Positions 18,608 to 25,693 of a stretch of 64,000 nt of DNA are shown one piece after another. The DNA lies in contig SUXM01000012.1 in NCBI GenBank assembly GCA_015060925.1, positions 1 through 64,000 of the forward strand, written 5' to 3'. The notes under the pieces were generated by a model, which saw only the letters and a list, made by a program, of their open reading frames with translations, was not told where the DNA came from and searched no databases. This DNA is from Parabacteroides distasonis. GTDB lineage: Bacteria > Bacteroidota > Bacteroidia > Bacteroidales > Tannerellaceae. Numbering within the stretch: the first letter of the stretch is position 1; every line of letters starts with the position of its first letter. The translations under genes were made by a program, and so were the position numbers.

Positions 18608-19627
18608 TTACAACAAACCTTCCATATCCAAATAACCAAATTGGATTTCATCGTTAAAATTGATAAGTAAACGGTTCTTTTCCTGATCATAACAGAAATC
18701 CGATACTTGATAAGATGTCTCCAGTGTTTGGATATAGTTTCCCTCCTTATCAAAAATCAAAAACTGAGTAGGCAAGTTCACACTTTTACCTTGATGCGGA
18801 TTATTCACAAAAGCCTCTTTTCCGGAATACAAAGCTATGAGATGTTCCTTTCCAAACACTACTTTCCTGAAATAATCCCGACCACTCTTTTTCTTCTTCC
18901 AACCGGGGCCATAAATATGTGAAATCAAATTCCCCTCTAAATCAAACAAACTAATCAAATCATACTGATGATACCATTCTACATAACGATGGGATAATAA
19001 ATCGACTGCCATATTAGTTCGCTTTTGTTCTATATCAGGATGTATATATTCCAAAGGAATCATCTCATTTGTACTGATATTCCACTTCGCTATTACCTGG
19101 TCAAATGTCGAACTACTTGTCGGCTTTATAACACGAGCCAAAGCCAACGTATCATTGATGAGGTAATAAGTATCCGGAAACTGTTCAAGCCGTAAAGCAA
19201 TCTCCTCTTTGGGGAAATAAAAGGGATTGGACAATACACTATCTACATGAAACTTAAATATTTTCAATTTTCCATGATCAGAAACATAAAAAATCCTTTT
19301 CTCTTCATCAGTTGCAATATGCCCCAAGATTGTAATCTCTTCTGGTCCCTGTCCTTTATAGGCCGTCCCCGTTAAATATCGGAATGTATTTTTGTCCAAA
19401 AGATGAATCTGTTTATCCACCGCCTTATTATCACGGACAATCAGATAATCCCCCAACAGGCACATTCTGGAGTTATTACTAATCAAGACCTCATCCATGG
19501 GAATCTCTTTAATCCTATCCTGTACATTCACGACCTTATCCCGGCTCTTCTGCCAAATTTCTCCCTTCTTCGACTGAGCACACCCCAAACAAAAAGTAAG
19601 AATCAATAAACTAACAATCTTATACAT
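18608..19627 (-). CDS. BF3164-like lipoprotein, six-bladed propeller type (339 aa)
   Basis: Lipoprotein leader MYKIVSLLILTFCLGCAQSK with Cys at 16. The rest matches the next gene upstream along its whole length: KVVNVQDRIKEI (about 31-42), DKQIHLLDKNTFRYLT, GQGPEEIT and a C-terminus of the form DEIQFGYLDMEGLL against DEKQLVHLDMEGFI. This is the TolB-like/BF3164 group of Bacteroides exported lipoproteins, whose ligand is unknown. It is second in a four-gene run of propeller lipoproteins on one strand, 15 bases after its paralogue. Confidence 0.78.
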   Translation of the reverse strand: MYKIVSLLILTFCLGCAQSKKGEIWQKSRDKVVNVQDRIKEIPMDEVLISNNSRMCLLGDYLIVRDNKAVDKQIHLLDKNTFRYLTGTAYKGQGPEEITILGHIATDEEKRIFYVSDHGKLKIFKFHVDSVLSNPFYFPKEEIALRLEQFPDTYYLINDTLALARVIKPTSSSTFDQVIAKWNISTNEMIPLEYIHPDIEQKRTNMAVDLLSHRYVEWYHQYDLISLFDLEGNLISHIYGPGWKKKKSGRDYFRKVVFGKEHLIALYSGKEAFVNNPHQGKSVNLPTQFLIFDKEGNYIQTLETSYQVSDFCYDQEKNRLLINFNDEIQFGYLDMEGLL

Positions 19628-19642
19628 ATATTCCTTTTTTTA

Positions 19643-20671
19643 TTAAATGAAACCTTCCATGTCCAAATGAACTAACTGTTTCTCATCATCCAAATTCATG
19701 ATAAATCGATTCTTCTCCGCATCATAACAGATATTTATAATAGGAAAACCAACCTGTAATGTTTTCATATAATTACCTTGCAAATCAAAAATCAATAGTT
19801 TATCAGGATAATGAGCATGTTCCCCTCCATTACGTTGATATAATCGTGTATCTCCCCAATAGGTAACAACAATCTTATCCTTACAGAAAAAGACATCTTC
19901 AAAATAGGCATTTTGGTTTGACTTGGTATTGTCAAACTTTTTTCCATAAAGGGTATATTTCAATTCTCCATCCAAAGAGCATATTGTCATCAAATCATGA
20001 TACCAATAGCCCTCTATATACAGATTGTGTTCTGGAGAAACGGCAAAACTCACCCGTTTCTTTTCTATTTCCGGATGTCCGGCATAAGGCATAAAGTCTG
20101 CTTTTCCGGTTTGCATATTCCACTTGGCAACAACCGGAATATAATCTCCCGGATTCAATACTCTCATAAAAAGTGCGTAAGAGAGTGTATCACTCACATA
20201 CTGTATCTTAAAAGGAAATTCATCCCGATTTATATCCGCTTTTTTCACAGGTTTGTAATCAGGATTAGCTAATACACTATCCATCGGGAAAGAGAGAAAG
20301 GCTTGTTTCCCATGATCAATCACATAAAATGTATTTCTTTCGGGATCCGGAACAATCTCCCCCATATTGGTTATTTCAGAAGGACCTTGTCCACGTTCTC
20401 CGACACTGGTCAAATATCGAAACGTATTTTTATCAAAAATATGAATCAACTTATCAAACGACTTATAATCGCTTATAATCAGATATTGATTTAAAAGAAA
20501 CGGACTTCCAAAATCAGAAATATCAACATCTGAAATCGTTATATCATGCAGGCGATTCTGTACATTCACGACCTTCGTTTGGGCATCATATGATTTTATC
20601 CCTTCAGCTTGTTGCTTGCAAGCCGTAAACAACAAAAGCAACATACAAAATAAGAAATAAATCTTTTTCAT
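19643..20671 (-). CDS. BF3164-like lipoprotein, six-bladed propeller type (342 aa)
   Basis: Lipoprotein leader MKKIYFLFCMLLLLFTACKQ with Cys at 18. It has the conserved pieces KVVNVQNRLHDI (about 33), DKLIHIFDKNTFRYLT and GQGPSEITNMGEI, paralogous to the following gene. It is probably the first gene of the lipoprotein run. The nearest perfect -7 box lies about 195 bases upstream, implying a long leader. No enzyme motif is visible; a sensor or binding role on the envelope is only a guess. Confidence 0.78.
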   Translation of the reverse strand: MKKIYFLFCMLLLLFTACKQQAEGIKSYDAQTKVVNVQNRLHDITISDVDISDFGSPFLLNQYLIISDYKSFDKLIHIFDKNTFRYLTSVGERGQGPSEITNMGEIVPDPERNTFYVIDHGKQAFLSFPMDSVLANPDYKPVKKADINRDEFPFKIQYVSDTLSYALFMRVLNPGDYIPVVAKWNMQTGKADFMPYAGHPEIEKKRVSFAVSPEHNLYIEGYWYHDLMTICSLDGELKYTLYGKKFDNTKSNQNAYFEDVFFCKDKIVVTYWGDTRLYQRNGGEHAHYPDKLLIFDLQGNYMKTLQVGFPIINICYDAEKNRFIMNLDDEKQLVHLDMEGFI

Positions 20672-20998
20672 AAACAGATACTTTAAATGCGTCTATTATT
20701 AATTTGCAGTAAAAATACGAAATATTCAATTTATAATCAATCTTTCATAAACTTATTTTTTATAAAGATAATCGTATTCTCTATCTGATTCTTATTTATT
20801 ATAATTGGAATGTGATCATCGGATGTTCCCCTTCCTTACATTTTTATTTTAGAAATTATATCGCAAAAGTATTCTTACCCATCAAAAAAGAGATCTTTCT
20901 GTGTTGATAATTTATTGATAATACACTTTACCAGCAAAAATCGGATAAAAATCAGCGGTTTCCAATTAACATTCAAGGATGCAACATAATAATCTTTC
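20672..20998. other. Intergenic region with a likely lipoprotein-operon promoter
   Basis: 327 bases without a gene. The minus strand has TACTTTTG (20871 to 20864), an exact -7 match that would drive 19643-20671 with a ~185-base leader. A partial copy of the ATCGGATGTA motif (20818-20826) lies in that leader. The rest is AT-rich and shows no other gene-like signal. Confidence 0.45.
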
Positions 20999-21205
20999 TT
21001 ATTCTTCCCTATACTCTAAAATATCTCCGGGTTGGCAGTTTAATTCTTTACATATAGCTTCCAACGTGGAGAAACGGATGGCTTTTGCTTTACCGGTCTT
21101 CAAAATGGAAAGGTTAGCCGGCGTCAAGTCGATACGCTCAGCCAATTCCCCCAACGAAATCTTCCGTTTCGCCATCACCACATCTAAATTGACTATTATA
21201 GACAT
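20999..21205 (-). CDS. Small Xre/Cro-type regulator, YozG-like (68 aa)
   Basis: A single helix-turn-helix domain: KISLGELAERIDLTPANLS covers helices 1-3 and the YozG-like tail FSTLEAICKELNCQPGDIL follows. It is almost exactly the size of YozG-type regulators, which are nearly always encoded beside a DUF2975 membrane protein as here (11 bases apart). It probably binds the palindromes around its own promoter at 21681-21763. Confidence 0.87.
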   Translation of the reverse strand: MSIIVNLDVVMAKRKISLGELAERIDLTPANLSILKTGKAKAIRFSTLEAICKELNCQPGDILEYREE

Positions 21206-21216
21206 AATACCTTCTT

Positions 21217-21648
21217 TTAAATCGTTAAATCTTGTTCCTCTTTCAACAAATAGCCATAACGGAAAACTTCTGCCAAAACAAGCATAAAAGTTCCGGCCAC
21301 CAAATAGGCGGCATGATCTATGGTTACCAACTCCTTTGAAAGTATTCTTTCAATTGCATAAACAAAAACCGGGGAATACAAGGCAATTCCTATGACATAA
21401 AAACAAATATAATTTTGTTTGACAAAGAAGCGTTTCTTATTAATATTCCAGACAAACAGACAAAGACAAAAGCCTATAATCACGTAAGACGTTAATTCTA
21501 ACCCAAACATAATGGCCAACGAGTTATTTCCTTCTGCTAAATGCTGTGTCAATGGTTCATACACCTCGTTATAATGATCGCATACCGTAGAAAAAAGGAA
21601 ACCCATGAAGAATCCGGTTACTACACTTAATGATTTTGTTTTTTTCAT
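21217..21648 (-). CDS. DUF2975 membrane protein (143 aa)
   Basis: Four predicted membrane segments (about 8-24, 45-68, 77-98, 108-130) and the family-typical C-terminal signature FRYGYLLKEEQDLTI. DUF2975 proteins are small integral membrane proteins of unknown function paired with YozG-like regulators, which the next gene encodes. First gene of a two-gene operon with a perfect TTTG-19-TACTTTTG promoter. Confidence 0.82.
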   Translation of the reverse strand: MKKTKSLSVVTGFFMGFLFSTVCDHYNEVYEPLTQHLAEGNNSLAIMFGLELTSYVIIGFCLCLFVWNINKKRFFVKQNYICFYVIGIALYSPVFVYAIERILSKELVTIDHAAYLVAGTFMLVLAEVFRYGYLLKEEQDLTI

Positions 21649-21680
21649 GACTATTTCTTTATTTGTTATTCAATATTTAT

Positions 21681-21763
21681 TTATCGATTATCGATATACA
21701 AAAGTAGATATAATAATATAACAAACAAATTAAAACGATATTTTTTTATCGAAAAACGATAAA
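21681..21763. promoter_or_regulatory. Candidate operators for the Xre regulator
   Basis: TTTATCG-AAAAA-CGATAAA (21745-21763) is a perfect 7+7 inverted repeat just upstream of the -33 element. A related double TATCGAT block (TTATCGATTATCGATA, 21681-21696) lies just downstream of the -7 box. The same half-site on both sides of a promoter suggests autorepression by the neighbouring Xre protein; this is an inference. Confidence 0.45.
21699..21729 (-). promoter_or_regulatory. Promoter of the DUF2975-Xre operon
   Basis: On the minus strand TTTG (21729 to 21726), 19 bases, then TACTTTTG (21706 to 21699). Both elements fit the Bacteroidetes consensus exactly; it is the best promoter in the window. 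The leader is about 45 bases. Confidence 0.7.
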
Positions 21764-21836
21764 TTTTAATCAACTTGACGAAAGAAGAAATGACTGATGC
21801 CCAATGGACAACTAAGCGACAGGCATCGGATTAAAA

Positions 21837-21896
21837 GTTTCTGCCCATGAAACTTTTGGTTTCTCGCCTGAAACTCCGAGTTTCATCGGATGAAAC
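21837..21896. repeat. Three tandem GTTTC-N6/7-GAAAC hairpin units
   Basis: Units at 21837-21853, 21859-21874 and 21880-21896 each consist of GTTTC, a 6-7 base spacer and GAAAC. The third contains the ATCGGAT core seen elsewhere in the window. They lie directly before the peptidase terminator copy at 21904. Confidence 0.6.
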
Positions 21897-21938
21897 AAAA
21901 AAATAGCCGGCAGGTAATGTCAAACTACCCGCCGGCTA
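21897..21938 (-). terminator. Terminator, duplicated copy
   Basis: TAGCCGGCAGGTA / TACCCGCCGGCTA stem (21904-21938) followed on the minus strand by seven T. It is a copy of the DPP IV gene terminator at 27098-27139 and would now terminate the cassette transcript. Confidence 0.7.
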
Positions 21939-21975
21939 ATCTCATTTACATCGGATGTAATTTTACAACCTTTCG

Positions 21976-22182
21976 TTATCTTTTCGGAATATCAACCGAA
22001 GTTTCTTGTTCTCCTAACAAATGTTGTGAGAAATAGTCTACCAATCGCCAATAGAAATACTCATTCATATCCCCAAATCCATGGCGTTGTTGTGGCAACA
22101 TCAACATATCAAAACGTTTTCCTGCCTTGATCAATGCTTCTACTACTCGCAAAGTATTTCCCGGGTGAACGTTGTTGTCTAT
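21976..22182 (-). pseudogene. Headless 3' fragment of a DPP IV (S9) peptidase gene
   Basis: Reads DNNVHPGNTLRVVEALIKAG and on to the natural C-terminus ending SVDIPKR, 69 codons including the stop. It is the same as the intact protein encoded at 27177-29618 except for one Leu-to-Met change; the other coding differences are silent. It starts at the catalytic Asp loop and has no start codon (a TAA precedes it in frame), so it is not expressed as a protein. Silent-site divergence indicates it came from a different allele rather than a recent in-place duplication. Confidence 0.9.
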
Positions 22183-22193
22183 ATTGCTTTATC

Positions 22194-23189
22194 TTATTTC
22201 TTTAAATAGCTGTCGATTCGTTTCTTGGCATTTTCGCGGATGTTGTAGTAATACAACTTGTAGTCGCTACCATGCAATGCATACTCGCCGATGCCTTGTT
22301 CGTCGGCAGGCTGTTCGGGCATACCCACAATCAACACTTCGTATTTTCGGGCAGGGTCGTACATCACCTGAGTGGAATAGCGCTCACGAGTGTTCAAAGC
22401 TCCCAAGTGGTGCGGATCGTCGGCTTCCACCTTTTCATAATCGTGCTTCCACGATACCGGATTGATGGACAACGCTCCTTCGTGGCACACTAAGTTGTAG
22501 GAACTGAACTTGCCGTCCTCCATGCGCTCACAATTCCACGAGATGACTACCTGCGTATCGGTCTCTCCCTCGGCAAACTTCAGGTGAGTGAACTTCGCAA
22601 AGTAGTCCTTGGAGTAAGAATATCCCAACGGATAAGCCGCAATCATGCGGCTATATACCTCAGGATGCTCCGCCATGTAGTCCGACAAGAGGAACTTCAG
22701 CACATTGGAACCTTGTGAGTGTCCTGCCAAGATGAACGGACGACCGTTGTTGTAATGCTTCAGATAATACTCGAATGCCGCCAACGCATCGTGGTAAGGC
22801 ACATCGGCCACCAACTGTTCCTGCTCCTCCAATGAGTAGCTCAACGACTTCATGGCATTGAGCTGGCGGTAATAGGGTGCAAAGACATTCGCCACTCCCT
22901 CGAAGCAAGAGGCCTGCCCGTCATACACTCCGGGTACTTTCGCACGCATCGAAGCATTGTCGATGGTGTTTACCAAGCCGTCGGCATCGGTCGGATCCCA
23001 AGCCGTGGGATACAGGTAGAACACATCCGCTTCATGCTCTACGGCGGAAATCTTCACCCAATTAGTGGTATCGGAGTAGTCTATTTCGTAATTCAGTTCC
23101 TCCACTTTTTCATTGTCATCACAAGCAGTAATGCTTACACCTAATATCACAGTCATAAGGGCTGTTCCTATGATTCTGAATGTTTTCAT
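22194..23189 (-). CDS. DUF3089 alpha/beta-hydrolase lipoprotein (331 aa)
   Basis: Lipoprotein leader with lipobox SITAC (Cys at 23), then a serine-hydrolase fold: the nucleophile elbow GHSQGS at about 152-157 and the preceding DVFYLYPTAW block fit the DUF3089 family (lysophospholipase/esterase-like, substrate unknown). Its first ~50 bases resemble the start of the MACPF gene (MKTFRIIGTALMTVIL against MKTFKMTGMALVAVIL), so the leaders share ancestry. It follows the MACPF gene by 20 bases and its stop is 11 bases from the direct repeat. The base composition is much richer in G+C (30 of 60 in 22741-22800) than the lipoproteins to the left. A role in toxin processing, self-protection or lipid attack is speculative. 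Confidence 0.82.
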   Translation of the reverse strand: MKTFRIIGTALMTVILGVSITACDDNEKVEELNYEIDYSDTTNWVKISAVEHEADVFYLYPTAWDPTDADGLVNTIDNASMRAKVPGVYDGQASCFEGVANVFAPYYRQLNAMKSLSYSLEEQEQLVADVPYHDALAAFEYYLKHYNNGRPFILAGHSQGSNVLKFLLSDYMAEHPEVYSRMIAAYPLGYSYSKDYFAKFTHLKFAEGETDTQVVISWNCERMEDGKFSSYNLVCHEGALSINPVSWKHDYEKVEADDPHHLGALNTRERYSTQVMYDPARKYEVLIVGMPEQPADEQGIGEYALHGSDYKLYYYNIRENAKKRIDSYLKK

Positions 23190-23209
23190 CTTGTTCTTTT
23201 TATTCTTGA

Positions 23210-25495
23210 TTATTCACCCCATCTCTTCGGATGCCATACACTCTCTTGGGTACCCCGGTTGATACGCAACTCCTTGTTGGAAATAACCGGCTGAAGCTGA
23301 TGATAGTGGATACCGCCACCCTTGTAGAAATAATTGTCTTTGCTATTGTGCAGCTTGATGCTGTCCTTTTCGAGGCTCATGTCCGCATTCACTTTCCAGA
23401 ATTTTTCGAATGCACTAATCTCACTCTGGTAAGCATTGGCACGCAGTTCAGAGCCACCGGTAGAGGCGATAATCTTTTCAGTATCCACATCACGGATACC
23501 AAAAGCTGTAAGGCGCTTCTTTCTCTGCTTATCTGCATCACTGGCTCCTTCGTCCAACGGTTGCACTATCACACAGCGTTTCTGTACACTCAAGCCAATA
23601 TCCGTGCGAGCATCATCACCTCGCTTGAAATATCCGCTAGGTATTTCGTTTTCGTTTACAAAATTGACATCCAACAAACCATAATTACAGTCTCTTTCTG
23701 AAGCCAAGGCATAGTACCAATAGTGGTCGGAACGGTCAACGGACACATTATATTCGTCTTGCGAAGTTTCCAATGCATAGTAGACATCCTCCTTTACCGG
23801 GCTGTAGGCATTGGCCATCATCGGATAGTACATACGCCATTCCCCACGGTAGTCCTGAGCACAGAACGGTTTCGGATCGCCCTTTTCCTTACCATTCTTT
23901 CCGGCTTTCATCATGACATCCACCAAAAACATAGCACTTCGCTTTTCAGCTGTAATACTGTTCTTCTTGATATAATCCGGCTTAGCTTGACTGATGGCAT
24001 TGACATTGGCGAAATAGTTCTTCAACAGCTTCAACTGATCTTCTGAAGCTTCCTTCTCTTCATGTCGCATTATGAGCATATCCAACAGATTGAATGCCAA
24101 GTCTTCGATTGGATAAATCTTGTGGCCTTCGTCCTCTTCTGCTTCTGTTTCCGTATCACTGGAAAGTTTGTAGCTCATCAGTGTCCAAAGAGCGCTGTTC
24201 TGCTCGATTCCGTTGGTAAACTCAGACCAATCGGATTTACCCAAATGTCCGCCATAAGTCAATTTTGCAGTGAGAGACTTAGTCGTTTCCTGATAATTCT
24301 CGTTCATGTAACTGTACTTTGCATCCACTTCTGTACCATCTATACCAGCTGCTTTCATGGCAAAGACCTGAGCCATGCTTTTGATTTCTGCATTTTGAGG
24401 GTGAGTCACACTTATCCCTACATGGGCATCATAATTCTGTGAAGTCTCGTAAATGTTCTGTTTACGGCCATAAATATATACCCAGCTGGCACCGAAAGCA
24501 CCTCGGGTAATGACATCGGTGCCCCATGTATCCAAAAACTTGACTGCATCGAATCTCGTAGAATCCACTTTCAGCTGTTCGAGAAATTCCGGATTGACCA
24601 ATGTGATGAGCGTCGTATCGAGTTCGTTTCTATTTCCGTCACTTTGGTATCGGCTCATATCCATATCGATTTCATAACAATGGGCTTTAGCGATATTCAA
24701 ACTGAACTCGTAATCCGTAGCGTCCTTTATAGACTGGTCAATACCCAAATCGGCAGAAACATTCAGTTTGGCCGTGATTTTCTGCTTTTCTTTTGAAAAA
24801 ATAATACCGAAAATATTTGCCGAAATGATTTCTTTCTGTCTGAATGTTTTCTGAGCATCTACACCTACATCTAAAGACCAATTGGTAAAGGTTTCTTCCT
24901 TGTCTTGGCAATTCAAGCTGATAAACTTTTCGTTGTAACTCGGATTAGCAGAAATATGGGTTTCCGGTAAATGCTTGATGGCATCGTAGAGAAGTACGCT
25001 TTGGGTGGTATTTCCCAACTTGCCGAACGAGTTGGTTCCCTTACCCAACACACTGCTATACTCGGAGTCCAAACCACTCAAAGAACGTGTGTTTATATCA
25101 TCCTTATAGAAAACGAGGAAAACGACACGTGTCCTTTCTGGTTCGTCTTTCAACGATACTTTCAGCTTGACGATGTGGGCATAGTCGGGTTGCATAGCCT
25201 TGGCTACCGGAATGATGTAACGTGTACCGTTGATTACTTCCTGATCGAATTCATAATAATCGCTTTGGCACTCTAAATCCAGATTCCGCAAGGTAAAAAC
25301 CGGAATGTGGTATTGGTCCAAATTGTTAGCATCAAGTCGGATAATCAACTTGCCATCCATGATGTCCTTTCTACCTTCGATAACTGCTGGTTCGTCAGCA
25401 TACGGGTCAAAATCATCATCGCGTTCGCACGAACTCATCGCGAAAGCGAGTATCACAGCCACAAGGGCCATTCCAGTCATTTTAAATGTCTTCAT
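23210..25495 (-). CDS. MACPF (membrane attack complex/perforin) domain lipoprotein, BSAP-like (761 aa)
   Basis: Predicted pore-forming protein. The start is the ATG at 25495, which gives a lipoprotein leader ending LAFAMSSC (Cys at 23). The MACPF signature region is FLDTWGTDVITRGAFGASW (about residues 320-338), matching the Y/W-G-T-x-(6)-G pattern, with the usual His replaced by Asp and the first Gly of the GG pair by Ala. Amphipathic TMH-like segments lie on either side. The C-terminal ~250 residues (from about 510) are a separate region of unknown fold, which in known family members decides target binding. Bacteroidales secreted antimicrobial proteins (BSAPs) are MACPF proteins that kill related strains; others are of unknown role. 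It is co-directional with the hydrolase and the AraC-type regulator. Confidence 0.85.
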   Translation of the reverse strand: MKTFKMTGMALVAVILAFAMSSCERDDDFDPYADEPAVIEGRKDIMDGKLIIRLDANNLDQYHIPVFTLRNLDLECQSDYYEFDQEVINGTRYIIPVAKAMQPDYAHIVKLKVSLKDEPERTRVVFLVFYKDDINTRSLSGLDSEYSSVLGKGTNSFGKLGNTTQSVLLYDAIKHLPETHISANPSYNEKFISLNCQDKEETFTNWSLDVGVDAQKTFRQKEIISANIFGIIFSKEKQKITAKLNVSADLGIDQSIKDATDYEFSLNIAKAHCYEIDMDMSRYQSDGNRNELDTTLITLVNPEFLEQLKVDSTRFDAVKFLDTWGTDVITRGAFGASWVYIYGRKQNIYETSQNYDAHVGISVTHPQNAEIKSMAQVFAMKAAGIDGTEVDAKYSYMNENYQETTKSLTAKLTYGGHLGKSDWSEFTNGIEQNSALWTLMSYKLSSDTETEAEEDEGHKIYPIEDLAFNLLDMLIMRHEEKEASEDQLKLLKNYFANVNAISQAKPDYIKKNSITAEKRSAMFLVDVMMKAGKNGKEKGDPKPFCAQDYRGEWRMYYPMMANAYSPVKEDVYYALETSQDEYNVSVDRSDHYWYYALASERDCNYGLLDVNFVNENEIPSGYFKRGDDARTDIGLSVQKRCVIVQPLDEGASDADKQRKKRLTAFGIRDVDTEKIIASTGGSELRANAYQSEISAFEKFWKVNADMSLEKDSIKLHNSKDNYFYKGGGIHYHQLQPVISNKELRINRGTQESVWHPKRWGE

Positions 25496-25554
25496 TGCTC
25501 TATTTAATATTATTATTTTATAGAACAAAAAAACGATTGAAAAATGAAAGTGAT

Positions 25555-25616
25555 GTTGCAGATTTACAAAACTTGTGTTGCAGATTTACAAAAAATGATA
25601 TTGCAAATATACAAAA
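25555..25616 (-). repeat. Three 17-base direct repeats with 22-23 base period upstream of the MACPF gene
   Basis: GTTGCAGATTTACAAAA (25555-25571), the same again (25577-25593) and ATTGCAAATATACAAAA (25600-25616). The period is about two helical turns. On the minus strand the third copy holds TATATTTG (25611 to 25604), a perfect -7 box about 110 bases before the MACPF start. They are likely operators, perhaps for the adjacent AraC-type protein. Confidence 0.55.
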
Positions 25617-25693
25617 CGCAACTCCTATTTATATAAAAAGAGGCAAAAAATGCAAAAATCGCCCATTTCATCGAAGAAATGGGCGGTGCTTAT

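Larger units (their letters stand above)
21895..22182. repeat. Left 288-bp direct repeat flanking the MACPF cassette
   Basis: Matches 27096-27383 at a constant offset of 5201 with 9 mismatches that I count by eye. It contains a terminator (21904-21938), a TTACATCGGATGTAA element (21946-21960) and the last 69 codons of a DPP IV gene. The match ends abruptly on both sides. Confidence 0.93.

Noticed and set aside
25555-25616. Triple repeat considered as a CRISPR array
   Set aside because: The period of 22-23 leaves spacers of only 5-6 bases, and there are no cas genes; an operator array fits better.
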